The notes under the pieces are model-generated. The model made no database searches. It was given only the letters and a program-made list of their open reading frames with translations, and was not told the origin of the DNA. Shown in pieces: positions 1 to 5,753 of a DNA stretch of 8,819 nt (its first letter is position 1; each line of letters begins with the position of its first letter). The translations under genes and the position numbers were made by a program. The DNA comes from Firmicutes bacterium CAG:110 (GTDB lineage Bacteria; Bacillota; Clostridia; Oscillospirales; Oscillospiraceae), in assembly GCA_000434635.1 (NCBI GenBank), contig HF988074.1, positions 28,906 to 37,724 of the forward strand, read 5' to 3'.

Positions 1-158
1 GGCAGGCTTTTGATATGGGCAAATACCGCGTCGGACTGACGCAGACCCAGCTCCCCCTGCCTGACGGGCAGAAGGCGGGAGCAATTTTCTCCCCCCTCAC
101 CGTCAAAAAAGGCGATGGAGGTGGTGTAATTGCTGGTGTCGATGCCGATGACGCTCAT
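1..158 (-). CDS. TsaD/Kae1-like (peptidase M22 superfamily) protein, N-terminal part only
   Basis: Only the first 52 codons are present; the gene runs off the left edge. The protein begins MSVIGIDTSNYTTSIAFFDG, the ASKHA-type first phosphate-binding strand (GIDTSNYTTS) seen in Kae1/TsaD-like proteins, and continues with an RQGELGLRQSDAVF stretch. That pattern is typical of a clostridial TsaD paralogue usually annotated 'peptidase M22' or 'O-sialoglycoprotein endopeptidase', and less like true TsaD, which makes t6A in tRNA. The ATG at 158 overlaps the nusB stop by four bases (ATGA) and has an AGAGG ribosome binding site at 166-170, so translation is probably coupled to nusB. Family membership is fairly sure; the biochemical role is unknown, and the metal-binding histidines expected further on cannot be checked here. 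Confidence 0.8.
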   Translation of the reverse strand, partial: MSVIGIDTSNYTTSIAFFDGEGGENCSRLLPVRQGELGLRQSDAVFAHIKSL

Positions 159-631
159 TGGACTTCCTCTTGGGGGGCTGCCGCCTCCGTGTTCCGGCTG
201 CGGACAAAGCTGCCTAAGATTCCGTTGATAAACGCGCCGGTATCGTCGCCGTCGTATTTTTTCGCAATGCGCACCGCTTCGGCTACCGCAACGCCGGTGG
301 GAACGTCGTCTACGTATAGGATTTCGTAAATCGCCAGCCGGAGAATGCACCGGGCGAGCTTGGAAATGCGGCTGATGTCCCAGCCGATGGAAAACTGCCG
401 GATCACATCGTCCAGCTCGTCCTCCCGGTTGGCAACGCCGGTGACCACCGAATCGATATAGCGCAGCTGGAACCGGTCAGGGCGCTGGGCATATACCTCA
501 TTTTCTTCGGCCAGTTTTCCGTAATATTCCTTGTCCAGACGGGTGGAAACCACCTGCTCCGGCTCCTCGCCGGTAAACGCCCGGCCGTAAATCAGATGTA
601 CTGCCAGTTCTCTGGCGTCGCCTCTTTTCAT
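155..631 (-). CDS. nusB: Transcription antitermination factor NusB
   Basis: NusB binds boxA RNA together with ribosomal protein S10 (NusE) and supports antitermination during rRNA transcription. The 158-residue product has the all-helical NusB layout: an N-terminal RELAVHLIYG helix (residues 8-17), an insert rich in charged residues, then the conserved C-terminal helical block with RCILRLAIYEILY, DDVPTGVAVAEAVRIAKKY and GAFINGILGSF. A short acidic tail follows. The start at 631 (MKRGDARELAV) was chosen because it matches the family N-terminus; the reading frame stays open upstream to 787 but there it overlaps the asp23-family gene out of frame. It lies 11 bases after that gene's stop, with an AAGG-type ribosome binding site touching the stop codon. 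It shares an operon with the Asp23-family gene and the M22-like gene. Confidence 0.95.
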   Translation of the reverse strand: MKRGDARELAVHLIYGRAFTGEEPEQVVSTRLDKEYYGKLAEENEVYAQRPDRFQLRYIDSVVTGVANREDELDDVIRQFSIGWDISRISKLARCILRLAIYEILYVDDVPTGVAVAEAVRIAKKYDGDDTGAFINGILGSFVRSRNTEAAAPQEEVQ

Positions 632-642
632 ACCGCCCGACC

Positions 643-1011
643 TTACTTGTGGACGATGCCGCAGACGTTGACGGAGACGCTCTCGACCTTCGTGCCGGTG
701 ATGGACTCCACGCTGGCGGTCACTGCCGCCTGCACGTCCTTCGCCACGTCCACGACGCTGTAGCCGTAGCAGACCATAATGCCGCACTCGATGGTAAGGG
801 TGTTATCCTCCGCGATCAGGATCTTCAGCCCCTTGCCCCAATTCTTTTTATTGGCAAAGTCTGCGATGCTGACGCCGGGCTTGATGCCCAGAGAACCGAC
901 GCCCTCCACCTCGGACAGGGCATGGGCCACGATGGTCGCTACCACGTCCTCAGAGATCATGACGCTGCCATTTTCCTGAATCTGGGTGATGTACTGCTTA
1001 TATTCAGCCAT
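643..1011 (-). CDS. Asp23/Gls24 (YloU-like) family envelope-stress protein
   Basis: The 122-residue protein belongs to the Asp23/Gls24 family (DUF322). Diagnostic stretches are GSVMISEDVVATIVAHAL near residues 15-32, followed by EVEGVGSL, then a C-terminal half containing the VVDVAKDVQAAV helix and the SVNVCGIVHK end. Family members are small cytoplasmic or membrane-associated proteins linked to cell-envelope homeostasis in Firmicutes; the exact molecular role of the clostridial copies is not established. The start at 1011 has a consensus AGGAGG at 1021-1026. It is the first gene of a leftward operon followed by nusB, an arrangement common in Clostridia, and has its own promoter just upstream. 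No membrane segment is visible. Confidence 0.93.
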   Translation of the reverse strand: MAEYKQYITQIQENGSVMISEDVVATIVAHALSEVEGVGSLGIKPGVSIADFANKKNWGKGLKILIAEDNTLTIECGIMVCYGYSVVDVAKDVQAAVTASVESITGTKVESVSVNVCGIVHK

Positions 1012-1020
1012 AAGGTTTTA

Positions 1021-1026
1021 CCTCCT
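1021..1026 (-). promoter_or_regulatory. Ribosome binding site of the asp23-family gene
   Basis: A full AGGAGG on the minus strand lies nine bases ahead of the ATG at 1011. It confirms the start codon and suggests efficient translation. Confidence 0.85.
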
Positions 1027-1033
1027 AAATGTT

Positions 1034-1055
1034 TGTCATACCCGTGGGCTTGACA
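1034..1055. repeat. Centred 22-base imperfect inverted repeat in the asp23 leader
   Basis: On the plus strand, TGTCA (1034-1038) pairs with TGACA (1051-1055), and the core CCC-GT-GGG (1041-1048) is symmetric about the same centre; two-base mismatches separate the arms from the core. It lies between the predicted transcription start (about 1060) and the ribosome binding site. It could be a repressor operator or a small leader hairpin in the RNA; nothing in the sequence decides between these, and chance is possible for a dyad of this size. Confidence 0.4.
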
Positions 1056-1066
1056 TACTTTTGTTT

Positions 1067-1094
1067 ATTGTACCACAAATCCAGAAAAATACAA
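1067..1094 (-). promoter_or_regulatory. Predicted sigma-A promoter (extended -10) of the asp23-nusB operon
   Basis: Read on the minus strand, a TTGTAT -35 box (1089-1094) is followed by a 16-base spacer and a TACAAT -10 box (1067-1072). The -10 box is preceded by TGG, giving the extended -10 motif TGn. Transcription would start near 1060, leaving a leader of about 50 bases before the start codon at 1011. The promoter lies downstream of the spoIIIA terminator, so this housekeeping operon can be expressed in vegetative cells independently of spoIIIA. Confidence 0.7.
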
Positions 1095-1130
1095 CTGTTT
1101 TCTGCGTGCAAAGTATGGATTTACAAAACT

Positions 1131-1155
1131 GCCCCGGATGGCATTCATCCGGGGC
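1131..1155 (-). terminator. Intrinsic terminator after spoIIIAH
   Basis: A perfect 10-base-pair GC-rich stem (1131-1140 with 1146-1155) encloses a five-base loop. On the minus strand it is followed by AGTTTTGTAAAT, a modest U-run. It lies seven bases past the spoIIIAH stop codon, as expected for the end of the spoIIIA transcript. On the plus strand it is followed by TTACTTTTATT, but no rightward gene approaches it. Confidence 0.85.
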
Positions 1156-1161
1156 TTACTT

Positions 1162-1719
1162 TTATTGCACTTCCACAACACGGATATCGTTCAGAGAATA
1201 GTCGGACTGCGCCATGACGATGTCCGCGATGACGGCCACGTCCTCCCGCTGCAAGCCGCCCTCGGGAGAAGCCACCGCAATGGAAATGCCCTCGCCGGAC
1301 ATGTAGGCCACGCAGTCGGCATAGCCCTTCGCGATGATCAGGCTCTCGATCTGGGCTTCGCTCAGCGCCGTCTGCACGATCTGTTCCAGCTCTACCGCGG
1401 ACTCCGCTTCCTTGGAGCTTTCGCTGTAGGACATGGCTTCCTGAAGCAGATTCACGGCGTTGTCCCTCGCCTGCTGCCGGGACAGGCGGACGGCGGCAAA
1501 GTAGTCGGTGGAGGTGGTCGCCACGTCTTCCCCGGCGGAGATGGCCGCCATGTCTTCGCTGAGCACCAGATTGTCGTCGGACATGACCTTTTCCGTGTCC
1601 AGCGTATCCGTGAGATTTACCGCCGCCTGATCCTCGGTGTAGCGCCAGTTGACGTAGATGCCTGCGCATACCGTCACCAAAATCGCCGCCGCAATCAGAT
1701 TCTTCTTCCATACCTTCAT
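1162..1719 (-). CDS. spoIIIAH: Stage III sporulation protein AH (ring-forming channel protein)
   Basis: SpoIIIAH sits in the mother-cell outer forespore membrane and meets forespore SpoIIQ across the intermembrane space, forming part of the feeding channel needed for late forespore gene expression. The 185-residue product has a short basic N-terminus (MKVWKKN), one membrane segment at about residues 7-24, a linker of roughly 50 residues with acidic patches, and a C-terminal ring-building domain of the YscJ/FliF type (from about residue 75, rich in helix then strand, with IESLIIAKGYADCVAYM and the terminal IRVVEVQ strand). It is shorter than the B. subtilis protein (218). The start at 1719 has a GGAGG ribosome binding site at 1727-1731, partly past the spoIIIAG stop. 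It is the last gene of the operon and is followed by a terminator. Confidence 0.93.
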   Translation of the reverse strand: MKVWKKNLIAAAILVTVCAGIYVNWRYTEDQAAVNLTDTLDTEKVMSDDNLVLSEDMAAISAGEDVATTSTDYFAAVRLSRQQARDNAVNLLQEAMSYSESSKEAESAVELEQIVQTALSEAQIESLIIAKGYADCVAYMSGEGISIAVASPEGGLQREDVAVIADIVMAQSDYSLNDIRVVEVQ

Positions 1720-1733
1720 AAAAATGCCTCCAT

Positions 1734-2228
1734 TCATTTCATTTTCAAAACGGTTATTTTGTCGGTGGACAGCCCGGTGACGCTGCCGACCGCCTCTACG
1801 ATGGCAAGCCGGACGGACGCGCTGTCCGCCCCCTGGCATACGATGACCGCGCCGAGATAAGTAGGGGGATTGACCTGCTGCACAAGCCCGGTCTGAGAAC
1901 GGTCAGAGCCATTGAGCAAAACCGTGTCCGACCGGATGCCGGAGGACGTGGAATCCTCGTCCGTCTGGTATACCGTCCGCTCCCCTTCCCGCTGGGTCAG
2001 AAGCACCCGCACCCTGCCCGCGCCCTGTATCTGGCTGAGAATTTCTTCCAGCCCGGTTTGCAGATCCTGCCGGGGTTCCGTTTCCGCAGCGGCGTGTTCC
2101 GGGGCTGCTTTTGTGTTTTTTCCGTCGGGCAGCGCCATGAGAAAAAGCCCTGCCAGCACCACCAAAAGGACATAGCGGTATTTCCTGACCAGCTCCTTTC
2201 CCCTGCTTCTCAGCGTTACCCAATCCAT
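1734..2228 (-). CDS. spoIIIAG: Stage III sporulation protein AG (ring-forming channel protein)
   Basis: SpoIIIAG forms a large ring in the space between mother cell and forespore. The 164-residue protein has a basic cytoplasmic N-terminus, a membrane helix at about residues 18-34 (YRYVLLVVLAGLFLMALP), a short Ala/Glu-rich linker, then a ring-building motif domain. That domain starts at LEEILSQIQGAGRVRVLLTQ, is interrupted by a polar insert (about residues 82-120) that corresponds to the beta-strand insertion known in this family, and resumes with YLGAVIVCQGADSASVRLAI. It is shorter than the B. subtilis protein (229); the linker accounts for at least part of this. The ATG at 2228 lies inside the end of spoIIIAF (13-base overlap) and has an AAAGGAGA ribosome binding site, so translation is coupled. 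Confidence 0.93.
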   Translation of the reverse strand: MDWVTLRSRGKELVRKYRYVLLVVLAGLFLMALPDGKNTKAAPEHAAAETEPRQDLQTGLEEILSQIQGAGRVRVLLTQREGERTVYQTDEDSTSSGIRSDTVLLNGSDRSQTGLVQQVNPPTYLGAVIVCQGADSASVRLAIVEAVGSVTGLSTDKITVLKMK

Positions 2229-2683
2229 TTCTGATTCTCCTTTGAAATACCCAGATCATTTGCGATCATGGCCTGTATCTGCCGCCGGGCGTAAGGGGAC
2301 GCCTCCCCGGAGATCGTGACTGCCGCCGGGAGATTGTCTTCGCCGACAGCGACCTCAACGCGCAGGTTCGCGTGGAGGTCTGCGGCTTTGTCCAAGATAT
2401 ATGCTTCCGTTTCTTCCTTTATGATATCCGCCATGGAATCCCGCGCGAGATTTTCTCCCATCGCGGCGGCGTCCTCCGCGTCATCCATGCACCGCAGGGA
2501 AAAGTCCGGCAATTTGGAAAAATCCACCCTCGAAATGGGACTCAGAACAGTGTACGCCAGAAACAGCCCGCAGATCAGCTTCCCCACCTGCTTGCCGCTT
2601 CCATTGGGGAACAGCCTGACCACAATGCCGCAGAGCATGGCGGCAGCTACCACAGAAATAACATATTGCCGAAGCGCCTCCAT
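2216..2683 (-). CDS. spoIIIAF: Stage III sporulation protein AF
   Basis: SpoIIIAF is a membrane protein of the SpoIIIA-SpoIIQ channel with a soluble domain outside the mother-cell membrane. The 155-residue product starts MEALRQYVISVVAAAM, with two predicted membrane helices (about residues 8-24 and 34-52) joined by a short loop containing PNGSGKQVGKL. A soluble alpha/beta region follows, with the family-like NLRVEVAVGEDNLPAAVTISG strands and a final IQAMIANDLGI helix. It is shorter than the B. subtilis protein (206). The start was set at 2683 because the ATG overlaps the spoIIIAE stop by one base (TAATG) and an AAGGAG site lies at 2692-2697; the frame is open further upstream but inside spoIIIAE. 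Confidence 0.92.
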   Translation of the reverse strand: MEALRQYVISVVAAAMLCGIVVRLFPNGSGKQVGKLICGLFLAYTVLSPISRVDFSKLPDFSLRCMDDAEDAAAMGENLARDSMADIIKEETEAYILDKAADLHANLRVEVAVGEDNLPAAVTISGEASPYARRQIQAMIANDLGISKENQKWIG

Positions 2684-3723
2684 TATCCCACTCCTTTCAG
2701 AAAACACACCGTGCTGATGAGCAGCAGCAGGCACTCCGAGCCGGTCATGGCGAGCAGCAGTCCCATAGCTGTGGAAAAATCCCCGATCAGCTCCGTCAGT
2801 CCCTTTTCTCCGAAGATGCCGCATACGGCGGCTGTCAGTTTCAATATCAGATAGTGGACGCCGATTTTCAGAAACGGACTTAGGAATACCGCCAGCACCG
2901 CCAGAATTCCATAAATGCCCGCCGCGTTTTTCATTAGCCCCGCGCTGACCAGCACCGCTTCCGAGGCGTCGGACAAAATTCCGCCCACCACGGGAACTAC
3001 GGAGGAAATGGTGACCTTCGTTGCTTTCAGCGCCGCCGCGTCGGTAGTGCCGCTGACCACGCCGGTGACGGTCATATAGGTCGTGAACACCGTCAATATG
3101 GTTTTCAGGCTCCAGCTGACGACGTTTTTGACCAAATCCCGCAATTTTCCCAGAATATTCTCCCCGATTGCGCCGTTTGCCGCCGACAGCGCCAGAAACA
3201 GGTACACCATGGGGCCGAGCATCCGGGAAATCAGGGAGCTCAGCACCGAGTCGAACACCGCCGTCCCGGCGTACAGCGCCGTGGAGGACGCCGCCCCGCC
3301 CTGCGCCGCCATGGCCGCCGTCATGACGGGAAGCAGCAGCTTTCCGTACTCGCTGATTTCCGTCACGGTCTGCGACCCCAGACGAATCAGGGAATTTGCG
3401 CTCAGCAGCAGCCCCGCCGCAATGGCCGTGGCTCCCGCGAGGTTTGCGACGGTCTTCACGCTTCCGGAAAAGGATTGGAGCAATGATACCATCATCACCG
3501 CCGCGATCACCCCAAGGCTGACCTTGGACGCTTCCTTCAAATCCGGCCGAAGTCCCAGAACCGCGTCCCGAAGCAGCTCCATCAGCCCGGCGGCAAAGGA
3601 GCCGGTGTCCTCCGGCATCAGCTCCGCCCCTTTCTCCGGCACCTGTGGAGCCGTAAATTCCACAGCGGAAGCAGGTATCGCCAGCGCAAATATCAACGCC
3701 ACTGCCAAAATCAGTTTGCTCAT
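2683..3723 (-). CDS. spoIIIAE: Stage III sporulation protein AE (polytopic membrane protein)
   Basis: SpoIIIAE is the large polytopic protein of the SpoIIIA complex, thought to act with SpoIIIAC/AD as the export-gate-like core in the mother-cell membrane. The 346-residue protein has a clear N-terminal signal sequence (hydrophobic residues 4-17, then PASA, probable cleavage after residue 20) and a mature N-terminal region outside the membrane. It then has about seven hydrophobic segments, including KVSLGVIAAVMMVSLLQSF, LAGATAIAAGLLLSA, MVYLFLALSAANGAIG and IYGILAVLAVFLSPFLKIG. The conserved ISSVVPVVGGILSDASEAVL block near residues 239-258 is characteristic. It is shorter than B. subtilis SpoIIIAE (399). 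The start at 3723 overlaps the spoIIIAD stop by four bases (ATGA). Confidence 0.95.
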   Translation of the reverse strand: MSKLILAVALIFALAIPASAVEFTAPQVPEKGAELMPEDTGSFAAGLMELLRDAVLGLRPDLKEASKVSLGVIAAVMMVSLLQSFSGSVKTVANLAGATAIAAGLLLSANSLIRLGSQTVTEISEYGKLLLPVMTAAMAAQGGAASSTALYAGTAVFDSVLSSLISRMLGPMVYLFLALSAANGAIGENILGKLRDLVKNVVSWSLKTILTVFTTYMTVTGVVSGTTDAAALKATKVTISSVVPVVGGILSDASEAVLVSAGLMKNAAGIYGILAVLAVFLSPFLKIGVHYLILKLTAAVCGIFGEKGLTELIGDFSTAMGLLLAMTGSECLLLLISTVCFLKGVG

Positions 3724-4112
3724 AATTCTCGTAAAATCTCCCGTATCAGTTCCAGCATGGCGGTGAAAATGGGAAGGGACAAGTATAAAATCACCGCCGA
3801 ACCAAGCATTTGCAGCGTTTTTCCAAGAGAGCCGTTTCCCGCGTCGGTACAGACCAGTCCGGCAATTTCCGACACCAGCCCGATGCCCACCGCTTTTAAG
3901 AGAATGCCCAGCATGTCCCCCTGCAGGTCTCCCAGCGTTTCCAGCTCACGCAGGAAGTCCAGCACCGGCTCCAAGTAGGAAATGGCGATCATGGCGACCA
4001 TGCAGCACACCGCCATGGTCAGAAGAACCCCAATATCCTTTTGCTTTCCCAACGAAAGCCCCAGCACCACCGCCAGCAGCACCGCCGCCGCGGCCTTCCA
4101 GAACAGGCTCAT
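3720..4112 (-). CDS. spoIIIAD: Stage III sporulation protein AD (membrane protein)
   Basis: This is a small polytopic membrane component of the SpoIIIA channel, related to SpoIIIAC. The 130-residue protein is close to the B. subtilis length (133). Hydrophobic segments lie at about 5-21, 29-45, 68-87 and 101-120. The central region FLRELETLGDLQGDMLGILLKAVGIGLVSEIAGLVCTDAG carries the family pattern: acidic and Gly-rich, with SEIA and CTDAG. It begins at 4112, sharing one base with the spoIIIAC stop (TGATG), so it is probably translated by re-initiation. Confidence 0.93.
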   Translation of the reverse strand: MSLFWKAAAAVLLAVVLGLSLGKQKDIGVLLTMAVCCMVAMIAISYLEPVLDFLRELETLGDLQGDMLGILLKAVGIGLVSEIAGLVCTDAGNGSLGKTLQMLGSAVILYLSLPIFTAMLELIREILREL

Positions 4113-4312
4113 CAGAATTCAAACAGGGTCTTCACCAGATCAAACAGATCGGCGATCTTCTGCGCCAGCATCATCAGCACGACCACCAGCCCCGCTAAGC
4201 TGGTCATAGTGGCCTGCTCCTCCCGGCCGGAACGGGAAAGCACCTGATTGAGGATAGAAACGATGATGCCAATGGCAGCAATTTTGAAAATCAGGTCAAT
4301 GTCCATACTCAT
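4112..4312 (-). CDS. spoIIIAC: Stage III sporulation protein AC (small membrane protein)
   Basis: The 66-residue product matches SpoIIIAC (68 in B. subtilis): two membrane helices (about residues 7-23, LIFKIAAIGIIVSILNQ, and 38-52, SLAGLVVVLMMLAQK) separated by a polar loop, SRSGREEQA. It is thought to form part of the SpoIIIAC/AD/AE membrane core. Two ATGs are possible, at 4312 (MSMDIDL) and 4306 (MDIDL). I chose 4312 because its ATGA overlaps the spoIIIAB stop exactly as at other junctions of this operon; neither ATG has a clear Shine-Dalgarno, so coupling probably drives translation. It sits between spoIIIAB and spoIIIAD in standard order. Confidence 0.92.
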   Translation of the reverse strand: MSMDIDLIFKIAAIGIIVSILNQVLSRSGREEQATMTSLAGLVVVLMMLAQKIADLFDLVKTLFEF

Positions 4313-4821
4313 AGAAACAAAATCGCCAGCGCCGCACCGGCGCATAATCCCAGCGTCCCGTAGCTGCGAAGACGTGTTTCCCGGTTCTTCCCCAGAGCTT
4401 CCAGCTCCATGCGGCATGATTCCCGCACTTCCTCTAAGCCCTGCTTCTGCCCCGGAAGATCGAACCGGCCAAGGGTATGCCCCAGCTGCTTCATGATTCC
4501 CCGTATCCGCCGGGGCAGCTCGTGACTGCGTTTCAGCGCGGCGGTCATGCAGCTGGCCGCGTCCGGGGAGGTCTGCCATTCCAGCTCCCGCGCAAGATTG
4601 AAAAACACTTCCCGGAGTGTCCCCCTCGTTTCCTTCCCCGCCTGACGGCAAAGCTCCGGCAGGGGCGTCAGGCGGTATTGAAGCTCCCACTCCATGTAAT
4701 TCAGCGCCCTGAGCAGCTGCCGGAGGATTCCTTCCTCCCGCTTGTACCCGGAAGCGATGGAAAACCCGAAACCGCCGCAGCCCGCGATGACCAGCGCCGC
4801 GCCAAACCATCTGTAGCTCAT
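4309..4821 (-). CDS. spoIIIAB: Stage III sporulation protein AB
   Basis: SpoIIIAB is a membrane-anchored partner of the SpoIIIAA ATPase with a mainly helical cytoplasmic domain resembling part of type II secretion GspF. The 170-residue protein (171 in B. subtilis) starts MSYRWFGAALVIAGCGGFGF, an N-terminal membrane helix, continues with a long charged helical region (SGYKREEGILRQLLRALNYMEWELQYRLTPLPEL, where EWEL.Y..TPLPE is typical of the family), and ends with a second hydrophobic segment (about 153-170). The start at 4821 overlaps the spoIIIAA stop by four bases (ATGA) with a purine-rich GGAGAGGGCGG just ahead. The frame is open far upstream, but that part is the shadow of spoIIIAA. Confidence 0.93.
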   Translation of the reverse strand: MSYRWFGAALVIAGCGGFGFSIASGYKREEGILRQLLRALNYMEWELQYRLTPLPELCRQAGKETRGTLREVFFNLARELEWQTSPDAASCMTAALKRSHELPRRIRGIMKQLGHTLGRFDLPGQKQGLEEVRESCRMELEALGKNRETRLRSYGTLGLCAGAALAILFL

Positions 4822-5645
4822 AGCGCCGCCCTCTCCGCCCGGAAGGACTTGTCCTGCCGTAAAATCAGAAGCGTTTTGAACACCCCACTTTCCGCCAGCG
4901 GACGGTAGACCGACCTGCGCCGCAAGTCTGCCGCCGACGTGCCGTGGGCAGTTGCCAGCAGCCGCACCCCGCAGTTCGCCGCCCGGAGAAGCGCCCGGGC
5001 GTCCGCCTCCGCCGTGATCTCGTCCACGGCGATGCAGTCCGGCCCCATGGTTCTGAGCACCATGTCGATTCCCGGGGACTTGGGGCAGCCGGTGAGAACG
5101 TCCGTCTTCTTCCCCCGTTCCAGCCCCTCCGGGAACAGCTCGCCCCGCTCGTCCACCACGCTGACGCACTGTTTTTCTCCGATCTGCCGAATCAGATCCC
5201 GCAAAAGGGTGGTTTTTCCCCACCCGGGCGCACCCAGAATCAGAATGGAGCCGGGAGCGTCCGCCGCCCGCTTGGCGATTCCCGGAAAATCTCTCGCGAC
5301 ACGGATGCACAGGGAGCTGATTTCCCGGATGCCAGTCACAATGCCATCTTTGCAGACTACCTCGCCGCACAGACCAATGCGGTGTCCCCCGGGGGCGGTA
5401 AGATACCCCTGCGCTGTTGTCGCCGCCGCCCATGGAGAATACCGGCTGGCGGCGTTGATGCAGTAATTCAGGTCTTCCCTGCTGACACAGCACCCCAGCC
5501 AGCGGCTTTCCCCGCTCAAAACCAGCTCCGGCGGCATCCCCAGCCGAAGCCGCAGCTCCTGCAAAGCGTTTTTCCCCAACCTGTCCACCTCCGGCCGAAG
5601 TCTTGGCGGCAAGACGGACAGCAGCTGTTTCCATGCGCACATCAT
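4818..5645 (-). CDS. spoIIIAA: Stage III sporulation protein AA (channel ATPase)
   Basis: SpoIIIAA is the cytoplasmic ATPase of the mother-cell SpoIIIA complex, similar to VirB11/GspE secretion ATPases, and powers the feeding channel. The 275-residue protein carries Walker A GAPGWGKTT (residues 138-146), a VVDERGEL segment after it, Walker B CIAVDEI (204-210) and ATAHG (231-235). The N-terminal region has the family's ALQELRLRLGMPPEL and ISSLCIRVAR stretches. Start choice: TTG at 5663 and ATG at 5651, 5645 and 5642 are in frame. AGGAG at 5654-5658 is eight bases from the ATG at 5645 and only two from that at 5651, so 5645 is preferred, with 5642 possible. It is slightly shorter than B. subtilis SpoIIIAA (307). 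It is the first gene of the operon. Confidence 0.95.
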   Translation of the reverse strand: MMCAWKQLLSVLPPRLRPEVDRLGKNALQELRLRLGMPPELVLSGESRWLGCCVSREDLNYCINAASRYSPWAAATTAQGYLTAPGGHRIGLCGEVVCKDGIVTGIREISSLCIRVARDFPGIAKRAADAPGSILILGAPGWGKTTLLRDLIRQIGEKQCVSVVDERGELFPEGLERGKKTDVLTGCPKSPGIDMVLRTMGPDCIAVDEITAEADARALLRAANCGVRLLATAHGTSAADLRRRSVYRPLAESGVFKTLLILRQDKSFRAERAAL

Positions 5646-5653
5646 TTGCATCA

Positions 5654-5658
5654 CTCCT
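5654..5658 (-). promoter_or_regulatory. Ribosome binding site that sets the spoIIIAA start
   Basis: AGGAG on the minus strand is eight bases before the ATG at 5645 and eleven before that at 5642. It excludes the longer TTG and ATG candidates at 5663 and 5651, which overlap it or lie too close. Confidence 0.75.
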
Positions 5659-5670
5659 GCCAAAGACTAT

Positions 5671-5701
5671 GCGGCGGGGCGCAATATTAGCACCCCGCCG
5701 C
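5671..5701. repeat. GC-only perfect hairpin in the spoIIIAA leader
   Basis: A nine-base stem made only of G and C (GCGGCGGGG at 5671-5679 with CCCCGCCGC at 5693-5701) encloses a 13-base AT-richer loop. On the minus strand it is followed by ATAGTCTTTGG, with no U-run, so it is not a standard terminator for leftward transcription. It ends 12 bases before the spoIIIAA ribosome binding site. It could insulate spoIIIA from read-through, stabilise the 5' end of the mRNA, or be the DNA context of the sporulation promoter. Confidence 0.6.
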
Positions 5702-5721
5702 AAAAGGTTTTTGGCCATGCA

Positions 5722-5750
5722 AAAGCCGACAGCACAGGGCTGCCGGCTTT
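5722..5750 (-). terminator. Probable intrinsic terminator after coaX
   Basis: AAAGCCG (5722-5728) pairs with CGGCTTT (5744-5750), and after one A/C mismatch CAGC pairs with GCTG, enclosing the five-base loop ACAGG. It begins three bases after the coaX stop codon. In the leftward RNA the stem ends in a short U-run (CUUUUGC), which is weak, so some read-through into spoIIIA is possible. Confidence 0.65.
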
Positions 5751-5753
5751 CCG

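Noticed and set aside
1050..1078. TTGACA on the plus strand at 1050-1055 as a rightward promoter
   Set aside because: No acceptable -10 box lies 16-18 bases downstream and no rightward gene follows. The hexamer is half of the inverted repeat in the asp23 leader.
1138..1860. A 240-codon plus-strand open frame over spoIIIAH and spoIIIAG
   Set aside because: It is antisense to two genes with clear family motifs, has no promoter, begins inside the terminator hairpin, and shows His/Gly/Arg-rich shadow composition.
5671..5701. GC-only hairpin as a terminator of coaX transcription
   Set aside because: In the leftward RNA it has no U-run after the stem. The hairpin at 5722-5750, right after the coaX stop and ending in UUUU, is the better terminator.
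4822..5718. Upstream extension of the spoIIIAB frame through spoIIIAA
   Set aside because: The extension is Gly/Arg-rich shadow sequence of spoIIIAA. The ATGA overlap and family N-terminus place the real start at 4821.
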